Shown here in pieces: positions 8,337-16,523 of a DNA stretch of 64,000 nt. The stretch comes from UBA11346 sp038318565 (GTDB lineage Bacteria; Planctomycetota; UBA11346). The position numbers were made by a program, and so were the translations under genes. Under the pieces are notes generated by a model. It did no database searches. It saw nothing but the letters and a program-made list of their open reading frames with translations, and was not told where the DNA came from. The stretch covers positions 50,699-114,698 of the forward strand of contig JBBQCI010000002.1 of assembly GCA_038318565.1 (NCBI GenBank), read 5' to 3'. Each line of letters opens with the position of its first letter. Position 1 is the first letter of the stretch.

Positions 8337-10265
8337 TCAAAGCCCTTCAGGCAGGGGGACCTGGAGGGTGAATGGCAGGATCATGGGTGGCTGCTCGACT
8401 CGTGCCAAGAGGTCCACCTGCATGCCGGCGATCAGTGGAATGCGGGTACGGGCCAACCAGGAATAGGTGCCGGGCATTCCGGAGGCACGGTTACAGGTAC
8501 CATTTTCGAGTTGTTGGCCGTCAGTGCCGATGAGTGCGTAGGCTACCTGATCAAAGCCGACCAATCCGCGTACTAGCAACCCTGGGCCATACTGGCTGTT
8601 GCCAATCGAGATAGGTGCTGGCAGCACGCGGAACTGGATGGCACGGCCCGCGAAGGGCAACTCGACCGGCTGATCGGGAACCAGGGTGACCGACAACCGC
8701 TGGTTGCGGATCCGTGGAAGTTGGATCATGCCCGATAGCTGCACCTGGCGCAGTCCGGGAGTGGACGGAGTGACGGTGATCTCGGTCTGGATGCGGCCAT
8801 CCCGCTTGTTGGTCGTCTCACGCAGCGGGTGGACGGCTCCGGCAGGATCGATTGCCCAGCTCGCCCAGGCCACAGTCGGCGGGCCATAGTGATCGACACT
8901 GAGGCGGGGTTCCAAGGCGGACTGCAGCTGGATCACCGCCCGGCCATCGCGGATGTCGACCCGCGATGCGACCAGCAGGAGGGGGCCGGTTGCGGTGTTT
9001 GCCGCCTGGTTCCGCTGGACCAGACGAACGGCTCCTCCGCCAAGTGCGGCATCATCGGCCAAGGCGGGAGCCAGACTGCTGGCCCCGCACAGCAGTCTGA
9101 CGCCGTCCCAGAAATTGCCGCGGAAGGCCGGCAGCGTAATCATGGCTCGCGTATCGAGACCGACCTCGATCAGGACAGGATTGCCGGTTGCAGACAGACG
9201 ACGGACCCAGTCGGACAACGGCCCGGTACCAGCTGCCCAGGTCAGGATGGATGGGGCGTCGGAGATGGCGATCGGTTTTGGGGGCTGTTCGCTGGGCAGC
9301 GGCAGCAGGATCGCCAACTGGTCAGGCGACTGCATGAGCCGGCCATCCAGCTGCAGGTCTACGGCACCTTCGGGGACGCTGCGCAGGTAGCGCAGTTGTA
9401 CGAAGCGATCGCCAGCCTGTCGAGTCGAACTGCCGCGCGATGCCAATTCACTCTCGCCCTGGCGCAGTCGTAGATTTGCCCGCTGCAGCAGATCTTGTGG
9501 TCCGACCACGGCGATCAGCGGGCGTCGCTCGGGCAGGGTCGCCCCTTCCCAGGTCTCCAGCAGGGGATCAATGATCATCATCGCGGAGATGGTGCGTTCC
9601 ATGACTGTCATGGTTGCGGGTTTGCCCACGGTCAGCGACGCGCTGGCGGTCCATTGGTGGAAACCCGCGACCTTGACGCTGGCCTGCAAGCGAGTTCCAG
9701 CGGGGACGGCAGCTGTGAGGTGCCACATCGTTTGACCATCCTCCCTGACGTCCGCCAATTCCAGGCCCACCAGTTGCGGGATCAGTTTGATTTCCTCCAT
9801 CTTGGCCCAGGCCAACGCTCCACGAGGCAGGCGAGGCTCGGCGCGCAGCCACAGACGAAAACCATTGTCACCGGTACCAGCGATGACCGCCAGAAGAGAG
9901 CCTTGCACCTGCATCTGCTGCGTTCCAGGACTGAGGATCACTCCGCCATGGCCTACCGGGATGGGGGTGCCTGGCAGGTCAAGCTGGTCGTCCGATGGAT
10001 CACCAGGGTCAGGGCACAGGTTAAAGGCATTGCACATCGCAACCACGCCATCCCACCAGACACCGTCGACGGCTGCGATCTCGTGGATCTGCCGATCGTC
10101 GACGCCCTCTGCTAGCCAGATGGCATTGCCAGTGGCCCTCAACGCATCCACGGCGTCGGCCAGGGTCGTAGATCCGGCCTTCCAATGAAACGGAGTCGCC
10201 TGCCCGGTATTCTCGCCGGCAGTGCCAAGCGCTATCAGCAGGAACAGCGCCAGGATGCGGTCCAT
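8337..10265 (-). CDS. Secreted protein of unknown function with internal duplication
   Basis: The start at 10265 was chosen because it gives a signal peptide (MDRILALFLLIALGTAG) and overlaps the upstream stop by one base (TAATG). A longer reading adds 32 unconvincing residues. The 642-residue product contains two related segments, about residues 26-85 and 340-400. Each has a 'W+AG...L...V..L.ATGN' opening and a '(W/F)WDGV..(M/L)C.A..L.P' close, so the protein looks like a tandem duplication of one module, each copy followed by beta-rich sequence. The short module faintly resembles STN/secretin-type small domains, but I cannot assign a family. Co-transcription with an ABC permease suggests a cell-envelope role. 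Confidence 0.65.
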   Translation of the reverse strand: MDRILALFLLIALGTAGENTGQATPFHWKAGSTTLADAVDALRATGNAIWLAEGVDDRQIHEIAAVDGVWWDGVVAMCNAFNLCPDPGDPSDDQLDLPGTPIPVGHGGVILSPGTQQMQVQGSLLAVIAGTGDNGFRLWLRAEPRLPRGALAWAKMEEIKLIPQLVGLELADVREDGQTMWHLTAAVPAGTRLQASVKVAGFHQWTASASLTVGKPATMTVMERTISAMMIIDPLLETWEGATLPERRPLIAVVGPQDLLQRANLRLRQGESELASRGSSTRQAGDRFVQLRYLRSVPEGAVDLQLDGRLMQSPDQLAILLPLPSEQPPKPIAISDAPSILTWAAGTGPLSDWVRRLSATGNPVLIEVGLDTRAMITLPAFRGNFWDGVRLLCGASSLAPALADDAALGGGAVRLVQRNQAANTATGPLLLVASRVDIRDGRAVIQLQSALEPRLSVDHYGPPTVAWASWAIDPAGAVHPLRETTNKRDGRIQTEITVTPSTPGLRQVQLSGMIQLPRIRNQRLSVTLVPDQPVELPFAGRAIQFRVLPAPISIGNSQYGPGLLVRGLVGFDQVAYALIGTDGQQLENGTCNRASGMPGTYSWLARTRIPLIAGMQVDLLARVEQPPMILPFTLQVPLPEGL

Positions 10266-11944
10266 TAGTTGGGCGAGCCTGCCGACGGCCGGTCTTCCAG
10301 GCGTCCAAACCAGCGTTTGGCAAGGCCGAGGAACAGGACACTCCAGACCCCGGTGATGCACAGCGACCAGCCGGCTCCGATGATCCAGGCCTCACGGGCC
10401 CGACCCAATACCGGTGCCGCAGCCCCGGCCAGCAGCAGCCCCGCGAAGACCAGGCTGGCGAGCAGATTGATCGTGCCGCCATAGCCGGCGACTAGCTTGT
10501 TGGGATCATCCTCCCGGTAGTCGGCTAGGCGCGCTCCGATGCCCAGTGCGCTTGCTGCCAACCCGGTGGCCATGCAGGCAATGATGCCGATTTGATACAG
10601 GATGATGGTCCAGTGCAGGTCGAGCATCAGTCCGGACAGCAGGGCCAGGGCGGAACTGACTGGCACGCCAACCAAGATGGCGAAAAGGAATTTCCCGGTC
10701 ACCACGCGGTGTCGCGGCCAGGGCGCCAGGGCCAGCACCCACAGGCGACGACCTTCCAACGACAGCAGTGGGTAGACGAAACGACCGGTGAAAGTCGCCA
10801 GAGCCATGCCGATGGCAGTCAGGTTCAGCACCGAGACTGCGGGTCGCCACCATTCGTCGAACGCAAACGCCTTGCCGAGACGCGGCAACATCAAGAGATA
10901 AAAGCCGAGCAGGCCGAAGAATGCGGTGAATTGCAGGACCTGCGCCGGATCGCGCCGGAACAGGCGCAGATCCTTTGCTACCAACAGGCCGAGTTCGCCG
11001 GGTAGGAACCACAGCGGCTTCCACGGCTGGGTGACCGACTTGCTGGAGCTGTCGTCGGGCCGTCCTGACAACGCATCGAGGTCGCGCCGGAAGCGCCGGG
11101 CGGCGACGAACTCGGCGATGACTGCTACCCCGCCGGCATTCACCATCAGCAGCAGGGTGTAATAGCCCCAGTCGTGCCATCGACTGGATAGAGCGCCGGA
11201 AAAGGCTTGCTGGGTCCACCAGCTGGGAAGGAACGGGTGTTCGGCAAAACGCAGATTCCCGATGACTTCCGTCATGAATGTCACCGGTTCGTTGTGGCGG
11301 TCTGCCGAGCCGAGTGAGAAGAACAAGCCGATGGCGATTGCCAGTACGCAGATCAACACAATCCCACGTACTCCGCGACGCAGCATCGGGATCAATTTGG
11401 CAAGCAGTTGCGCTCCCAGAGCCCCGACCGACATGCCAAGGGCGATCAGCCCAACCAATGTCACGAGTACGGCGGGCGCGAACAGCCATGGCTGGGCGGC
11501 CTCGCGCATGAGGGTGCCGATTAGAGGCAGCACCAGCACCAGTACGGCCCAGCTTGCCCACAGACCACCTTCGATTGCCGCGCCCCAGAAGATGTCGCGG
11601 TCGGCAAGCGGCAGGGCTGCATGGAAGGCGGCTGCACGGGTGCGATAGAGACTAGACCACACCAGAATGGTGTCGGATATCAGCACCAGCACGCCCATGG
11701 TGAGGAAGAACAGCGCCAGCAGCGATTCCAGCAAACGCGGCTTCAGCGCGAGGTACTGGTCCTGAGACAGAAAGATCAGCAGTGACCAGAACAGGCCAGC
11801 TAGAAGCAGCCAGACACCGGAAACCACCGCCAGGATGGTTGCCCCGCGCATCGGCTGCAGCACGACCGCGGCGTGAGTGAGGTTGGACGAGGCCCGGCGC
11901 ATGCGCCAGAGGATCGCGGATAGGCCGGACATCGTCGCCACCAT
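10265..11944 (-). CDS. ABC-2-type multi-span permease
   Basis: About 559 residues with roughly a dozen hydrophobic helices, arranged as two similar membrane halves separated by a hydrophilic loop with 'RRFRRDLDALSGRPDD' and 'LGLLVAKDLRLFRRDPAQ'. The second motif is typical of ABC-2 or 'putative ABC exporter' permeases, where a cytoplasmic helix precedes each membrane domain. The open frame extends to 12031, but that start would overlap the moeB start on the other strand. ATG at 11944 or 11932 is more plausible and leaves an 85-bp divergent intergenic region. No obvious Shine-Dalgarno decides between them. No partner ATPase lies in this window on this side, so it may be encoded elsewhere. Confidence 0.7.
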   Translation of the reverse strand: MVATMSGLSAILWRMRRASSNLTHAAVVLQPMRGATILAVVSGVWLLLAGLFWSLLIFLSQDQYLALKPRLLESLLALFFLTMGVLVLISDTILVWSSLYRTRAAAFHAALPLADRDIFWGAAIEGGLWASWAVLVLVLPLIGTLMREAAQPWLFAPAVLVTLVGLIALGMSVGALGAQLLAKLIPMLRRGVRGIVLICVLAIAIGLFFSLGSADRHNEPVTFMTEVIGNLRFAEHPFLPSWWTQQAFSGALSSRWHDWGYYTLLLMVNAGGVAVIAEFVAARRFRRDLDALSGRPDDSSSKSVTQPWKPLWFLPGELGLLVAKDLRLFRRDPAQVLQFTAFFGLLGFYLLMLPRLGKAFAFDEWWRPAVSVLNLTAIGMALATFTGRFVYPLLSLEGRRLWVLALAPWPRHRVVTGKFLFAILVGVPVSSALALLSGLMLDLHWTIILYQIGIIACMATGLAASALGIGARLADYREDDPNKLVAGYGGTINLLASLVFAGLLLAGAAAPVLGRAREAWIIGAGWSLCITGVWSVLFLGLAKRWFGRLEDRPSAGSPN

Positions 11945-12029
11945 ACGCCCGAGGTAGGGAGGCGGAAGAACGAAGGCTGGCGTCCTTGGGACTTGGCAGA
12001 GCGCGCCTCTGACGGATCCTGCTCTCGCC

Positions 12030-13199
12030 ATGACCCTGACCGCCGCCCAGTGCCAACGCTACGCCCGCCACCTCACTCTGCCCGAATTCGGTGCGGTCGC
12101 CCAGGAGAAGCTGCTAAGTTCCTCCGTTCTGCTGATCGGCGCCGGCGGCCTGGGTAGTCCACTCGCCCTCTATTTGGCCGCCGCCGGGGTTGGCCGCATC
12201 GGCATTATGGATTTCGACGCTGTCGACCTATCCAACCTGCAACGTCAGATCGCCCATCGCACCCAGGACATCGGTACGCCCAAAGCTCGGTCGGCCAAAC
12301 GGGCGATCAACGACCTCAACCCTGAGGTGGTGGTAGATGTCTATGAAGAAGGCATCACCAGCGCGAACGCCCTTGAGATCGTTGCCAAATACGACGTAGT
12401 GATTGACGGCACCGACAACTTTCCGACCCGCTACCTGGTCGGCGATGCCTGTGTCATGCTTGGCAAGGTCAACATCTACGGTTCGATCTACCGTTTCGAA
12501 GGCCAGGCGACGGTGTTCGACGGCCGCAAACTGCCTGACGGCTCGCGCGCCGGCCCGTGCTACCGCTGCCTCTACCCCGAGCCGCCCAGCCCTGGCGAAG
12601 TCCCCAGTTGTTCGGAGGGCGGTGTTCTTGGCGTCCTGCCCGGCATCATCGCCATGGTCCAAGCGACCGAGGCGATCAAGGCCCTGACCGGCATGGGCAA
12701 GCCGCTAACCGGCCGCCTGATGCGCTACGACGCCTTGAACATGCAATTCCGGGAATTAAAGATCCGCCGCGACAAGGCCTGCCCGGTGTGCGGAGATCAT
12801 CCGACCATCACTCAACTGATCGACTACGACCAGTTCTGCGGTCTGGGTCGTAGCCAGACCGAGGAAGCTCCGGCCGCGGAGATGAATGCCCCCACGTATG
12901 AAAAGCTGCGCGAGGCCGGCACCGACCATCTGTTGTTGGATGTCCGTGAAGGCTACGAACTGTCCATCTGTCAGATTGAGGGGAACACGCACATCCCGCT
13001 CGGCGAACTACCCGCACGGCTTGGTGAATTGGCAGCATGGAAGGTCCGTTTGGTGGTCTGCCAGTGCAAGAGCGGCCGCCGTTCGATGAAGGCCCTGGAC
13101 ACCCTCAAAAAACACGGATTCACCAAGGTGGTCAATCTGGAAGGCGGCATCCTGGCGTGGGGTGAGCATACCGGCGATCCAAACATCGCGGCGTACTAG
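12030..13199 (+). CDS. moeB: Molybdopterin-synthase adenylyltransferase-like E1 protein with rhodanese domain
   Basis: A 389-residue ThiF/MoeB/Uba4-type protein. The nucleotide-binding GAGGLGSP loop is at residues 37-44, the R-finger segment 'NLQRQIAH' at 69-76, and the two zinc CXXC pairs at C177/C180 and C251/C254. C194, just after 'VPS', is in the position of the catalytic or persulfide-accepting Cys. A C-terminal rhodanese domain (from ~residue 285) has the active loop C346-K-S-G-R-R-S. Such fusions adenylate the C-terminal Gly-Gly of a ubiquitin-like sulfur carrier (MoaD/ThiS) and thiolate it. No sulfur carrier gene lies adjacent, so whether it serves Moco, thiamine or tRNA thiolation cannot be told here. 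Confidence 0.9.
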   Translation: MTLTAAQCQRYARHLTLPEFGAVAQEKLLSSSVLLIGAGGLGSPLALYLAAAGVGRIGIMDFDAVDLSNLQRQIAHRTQDIGTPKARSAKRAINDLNPEVVVDVYEEGITSANALEIVAKYDVVIDGTDNFPTRYLVGDACVMLGKVNIYGSIYRFEGQATVFDGRKLPDGSRAGPCYRCLYPEPPSPGEVPSCSEGGVLGVLPGIIAMVQATEAIKALTGMGKPLTGRLMRYDALNMQFRELKIRRDKACPVCGDHPTITQLIDYDQFCGLGRSQTEEAPAAEMNAPTYEKLREAGTDHLLLDVREGYELSICQIEGNTHIPLGELPARLGELAAWKVRLVVCQCKSGRRSMKALDTLKKHGFTKVVNLEGGILAWGEHTGDPNIAAY

Positions 13200-13206
13200 C
13201 CGAAGG

Positions 13207-13228
13207 GCGTGTTTGCTCGTTAACACGC
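13207..13228 (+). other. Hairpin downstream of moeB; remaining intergenic region shows nothing clear
   Basis: A 7-bp perfect stem (GCGTGTT / AACACGC, 8-nt loop) sits eight bases after the moeB stop, but no T-run follows, so it is at best a weak terminator or mRNA-end structure. The rest of the 236-bp gap to the helicase start holds no ORF, RNA gene or repeat that I recognise. 'AGGGA' lies about 5 bases before the helicase ATG and can serve as its ribosome-binding site. Confidence 0.35.
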
Positions 13229-13435
13229 AGCACGCTGGTCTACCGGTTGGGTAATCCCGGCTCGTAGTTCGAGCTATGCCAGATGTTGCCGTTCAAGTAC
13301 TTGCATTTTTCACCCCGGTTCGTCTTATCCCGCATCCTTTCGGCCAGGACCGTGCGCAGCGTGCGCCTGGTCGGCCGACCGGGTGGCGCGTGGCCGGAGG
13401 GTCGCAGCGCCCCGCTTTGACATCCAGGGATTCAC

Positions 13436-16378
13436 ATGAACGACTCCGAGCAATTAGCCTCGTTGACCATCAAGGACTTGCGTCAACTTGCAGGCGAACA
13501 CCAGATCTCCAACCGCAGCCGACTCGGCCGCGATGAACTGATCGAGGCTCTGCAGGCTGCTATCCAAGCCCGCACCGCCGAACCGGCAGCTGCAGCAGCG
13601 CCGGCCCCATCCCACGCCATTCAACCCATCGCCATGGCCGCGTCAGCGTCCGGCGACGGACCCCCTGTTCAGCCGGTCCAGGCTGTTGCGGCTGCCCCCG
13701 TGCAGAACAACGAGCCGGAACTGCTCGACGCCTCCAGTTTGGCTGATGTCGTCGTCCCAACTCCTGCTTCGGGCGCCTCGTCACAGCTGGAAGATGCTGA
13801 TGGAGACGATGGTGAAGATGGCCCCGAAGGCGAGGACGGTCAGCCTGGCGATCAACCCGTCGGTGAGGGCGGCGATCGCAAGCGTCGTCGTCGTCGTCGT
13901 CGCGGACGTGGTCGCAACCGTGGACCCGATGGTCAGCCGATCGACGGCGAGGGTTTCCCGAACGCTGACGCTCCCCAGCAGGGCGATGCGCCCCAGCAGG
14001 GCGACCAGGGGTCAGACGTCACCGCTTCACCAATCGCCGCGAGTGGACCTGAAGATGTGACGGCTGCCGTTGCCGCGATCAGTGAAACGCCAGTCGCCGA
14101 AGGATTCGGTCAGCGTCGTGACGACCAGCGTCGCGACGATCGCGGTCCTCGTGATGGCCAGCGTCGCGATGACCGCGGCCCGCGCGACGGTCAGCGTCGC
14201 GATGATCGCGGTCCTCGTGATGGCCAGCGTCGTGACGATCGCGGTCCTCGTGATGGCCAGCGCCGCGATGATCGCGGTCCGCGCAATGACGACCGCGGCC
14301 CACGCAACGATGATCGCGGCCCACGCAACGATGACCGCGGTCCGCGCAATGACGACCGTGGTCCGCGCAATGACGACCGCGGCCCACGCATCGATCAGCA
14401 GCAGCGTGATTCGAGCCGTCCAGGACGTCCGCGCCTCGAAGGTCCTCAGCGCCACGTCGGCAGCGTACTCGACCGCTTGTGCACCTTCTCACGCGGCCTG
14501 ATCGAGCTATGCGATCCGCAGACCCCGAGCTGGGCCCAGGCCCGCATCGCTGAACTGCTTGCCGAAGCTGGCGTTTCGCCGACCCCATGCGTTGGCGTGC
14601 CGCACCCCGATTTCCACCACGTCATCGGCACGGTTGCCGGTATGGCAGTGCCTCCTGGCCACATTGCAGAAATCTCGGCGCCAGGCTTCAGCCTGCGCGG
14701 TGATCGCGGCGATCTCTTCCCGCTGAAGAAGGCCCAGGTTCGTATCACGGAAGGCGCACGTGTGCCCGTTCCAGCGCCAGAAGGCGTTCCGCCAGTGATC
14801 AATCAGCCTGCCTCTGCTATTACGAACGACGTTCCGGTTGCCTCCATTGCCCAGACCCCGGTGATCGACAACGCTCCAGTCGCTCCAGTCGCTCCGGCCA
14901 TCCAGGACGCTCCTGCCATTCAGGTTCCGGCGGCCAACGAGCCGCAGGACATCAGTGCGGTCGAGGATATTTCCGCTCCGAATGTGCGGGACGTCCGTCC
15001 GCCCCGCCCGGTCATCGCCTCGCCCGCCCAGGGCCGCGATCCACATCGCAGCCATGGCCGCGAATCAGCCCAGACCGCTCCCGCGCTGCCACTGGCTGCC
15101 CGGACGGCGGAAGAGTTGGCCGCTACGCCCAAGGCCGAAGGTTTTCGCGTTCTGGGACTGAACGACCAGATCCTGACCGATCTGGCTGCGATGGGCTGGA
15201 ACAACCCGTCGCCGATCCAGGTCGAGGCAATCCCGCATGTCCTTGCTCGCCGAGATGTACTGGCTCAGGCCCAGACCGGCACGGGCAAGACCGGTGGGTT
15301 CGCCCTGCCGATGCTGCAGCGCATGTACACCCTTGAGCGTCCGCAAGGTTCGCCCCCCGCCGTGCTGGTACTTGCACCCACGCGCGAACTGGCCCGGCAG
15401 GTGCATGACCAGTTCGTCAAGATGGCCGGTTCTAGTGGCGCCCGCATTGCCCTGATCTACGGCGGTGTGCCGATGGAAGAGCAGTACCGCGCTCTCGAGC
15501 GTGCTCCGCACGTCGTCGTCGGTACTCCAGGGCGCGTCATCGATCTGATGAAGCGCCGCTCGCTCGATCTCAGCCAGCTCGAAGCCTTGATCCTCGACGA
15601 GGCTGACCAGATGCTCGACATCGGGTTCTGGCCGGACATCCAGTACGTGGTCGGCCACACCCCGCCGACCCGTCAGATGCTGCTGTTCTCGGCGACCTTC
15701 CCGCAGCCAATCCTCGATCTCATCTCGCATCACATGAAGGAGCCGGTGCACATCCGCATCACTCCGAAGCAGGTGACCGTTGAACAAGTCGACCAGGCCT
15801 ACATCGCGGTGGCCCACAACCGCAAGAACGACCTGCTCGACCACTTCATCGGCGTGCAGGATCCGCCTCAACTGCTGGTCTTCTGCAAGACCAAGCATCA
15901 GACCGATCGGGTTGCCGAGGTGCTCAAGCGCCGCAACAAGAGCGCCGCCGCCATTCATGGCGATCTGCCGCAGTCGCGCCGCGAGAAGACCCTGCAGGCC
16001 TTCCGCGACGGTGAATTGCAGTGCCTGATTGCGACCAACGTCGCGGCACGCGGCCTCGACATCCCCAGCGTCAGCCATGTGGTTAACTACGACGTTCCGG
16101 AAACCCCGGAAGAGTACGTCCACCGTATTGGCCGGACTGCTCGCAATGGAGCCAAGGGCATAGCCCGGACCTTCATCACCCCCGAGGACGGCCAGTTCCT
16201 GCTCGAGATCGAGAAGCACATTGGCCTCTTGCTCGAAGAAGAAGTGGTCGACGGGTTCAGCAACGATCCGGCGGCTGCGGCCAGCGCTCCGAAGCGCATC
16301 CTGGCTGAGACGCAACCCGGCAGCTTCCAGATGCTCAAGCCGATCACCGGCTCGATCCGTCTCGGCCGCCGTCGCTGA
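13436..16378 (+). CDS. DEAD-box RNA helicase with Rho_N-like, repetitive and GrpE-like N-terminal regions
   Basis: A 980-residue protein. Residues 1-45 resemble the Rho-terminator N-terminal (SAP-like) domain ('LTIKDLRQLAGEHQI'). An acidic segment and an Arg run (~residues 145-160) follow, then an RRDDRGPR/NDDRGPR repeat tract (231-318). Residues ~338-451 look like the C-terminal beta domain of GrpE ('GVSPTPCVGVPHPDFHHVIGTV'). A standard DEAD helicase core occupies ~580-950: Q motif, AQTGTGKT near 613, DEAD near 720, SAT, and HRIGRTARNG near 896. It should unwind RNA structure in translation, ribosome assembly or decay, with the disordered Arg/Asp-rich tract suited to RNA binding or condensate formation. 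A strong terminator follows. Confidence 0.92.
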   Translation: MNDSEQLASLTIKDLRQLAGEHQISNRSRLGRDELIEALQAAIQARTAEPAAAAAPAPSHAIQPIAMAASASGDGPPVQPVQAVAAAPVQNNEPELLDASSLADVVVPTPASGASSQLEDADGDDGEDGPEGEDGQPGDQPVGEGGDRKRRRRRRRGRGRNRGPDGQPIDGEGFPNADAPQQGDAPQQGDQGSDVTASPIAASGPEDVTAAVAAISETPVAEGFGQRRDDQRRDDRGPRDGQRRDDRGPRDGQRRDDRGPRDGQRRDDRGPRDGQRRDDRGPRNDDRGPRNDDRGPRNDDRGPRNDDRGPRNDDRGPRIDQQQRDSSRPGRPRLEGPQRHVGSVLDRLCTFSRGLIELCDPQTPSWAQARIAELLAEAGVSPTPCVGVPHPDFHHVIGTVAGMAVPPGHIAEISAPGFSLRGDRGDLFPLKKAQVRITEGARVPVPAPEGVPPVINQPASAITNDVPVASIAQTPVIDNAPVAPVAPAIQDAPAIQVPAANEPQDISAVEDISAPNVRDVRPPRPVIASPAQGRDPHRSHGRESAQTAPALPLAARTAEELAATPKAEGFRVLGLNDQILTDLAAMGWNNPSPIQVEAIPHVLARRDVLAQAQTGTGKTGGFALPMLQRMYTLERPQGSPPAVLVLAPTRELARQVHDQFVKMAGSSGARIALIYGGVPMEEQYRALERAPHVVVGTPGRVIDLMKRRSLDLSQLEALILDEADQMLDIGFWPDIQYVVGHTPPTRQMLLFSATFPQPILDLISHHMKEPVHIRITPKQVTVEQVDQAYIAVAHNRKNDLLDHFIGVQDPPQLLVFCKTKHQTDRVAEVLKRRNKSAAAIHGDLPQSRREKTLQAFRDGELQCLIATNVAARGLDIPSVSHVVNYDVPETPEEYVHRIGRTARNGAKGIARTFITPEDGQFLLEIEKHIGLLLEEEVVDGFSNDPAAAASAPKRILAETQPGSFQMLKPITGSIRLGRRR
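14126..14389 (+). repeat. In-frame tandem repeats encoding RRDDRGPR / NDDRGPR units
   Basis: Four 33-bp units (each encoding QRRDDRGPRDG) run from 14126 to 14257, followed by a 27-bp partial unit and five 21-bp units (each encoding NDDRGPR) to 14389. The copies differ mostly at third codon positions, so protein sequence rather than DNA identity is being kept. The product is a charged, Gly/Pro-containing disordered linker in the helicase. Tracts like this commonly change copy number between strains. Confidence 0.9.
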
Positions 16379-16409
16379 ACAGCCTTGCTGCCAACCTAGC
16401 GGCTCATCG

Positions 16410-16445
16410 CCCCGGGCAGTTATGCCCGGGGTTTGGTGTTTTTTG
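16410..16445 (+). terminator. Rho-independent terminator after the DEAD-box helicase
   Basis: A GC-only 8-bp stem (CCCCGGGC 16410-16417, GCCCGGGG 16424-16431) with a 6-nt loop is followed by a T-rich tail (TTTGGTGTTTTTT). It lies about 30 bases after the helicase stop and separates it from the siroheme reductase gene. This is the clearest intrinsic terminator in the window. Confidence 0.85.
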
Positions 16446-16523
16446 ACAGTTCCACCTATGGCTATGCCTTGTTAGCATGGCCAGGTGACGTTGATTGTAT
16501 TGCCTATGCATGGCCCTGGGTAG

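Noticed and set aside
13230..13290. tRNA-like GTTCGAGC sequence near 13268
   Set aside because: No acceptor, D-arm or anticodon stem can be folded around it. No tRNA or rRNA gene was seen anywhere in the window.
14126..14389. Possible CRISPR-like array
   Set aside because: Repeats are contiguous, differ in length, have no spacers and are in frame within a protein-coding gene.
15065..16315. 416-residue open frame on the minus strand over the helicase core
   Set aside because: The opposite frame encodes an unambiguous DEAD-box core, and codon-position bias fits that strand.
16443..16474. Promoter-like TTGACA upstream of the siroheme reductase gene
   Set aside because: No -10 element at acceptable spacing; the TTGACA follows the T-run of the terminator and is probably chance.
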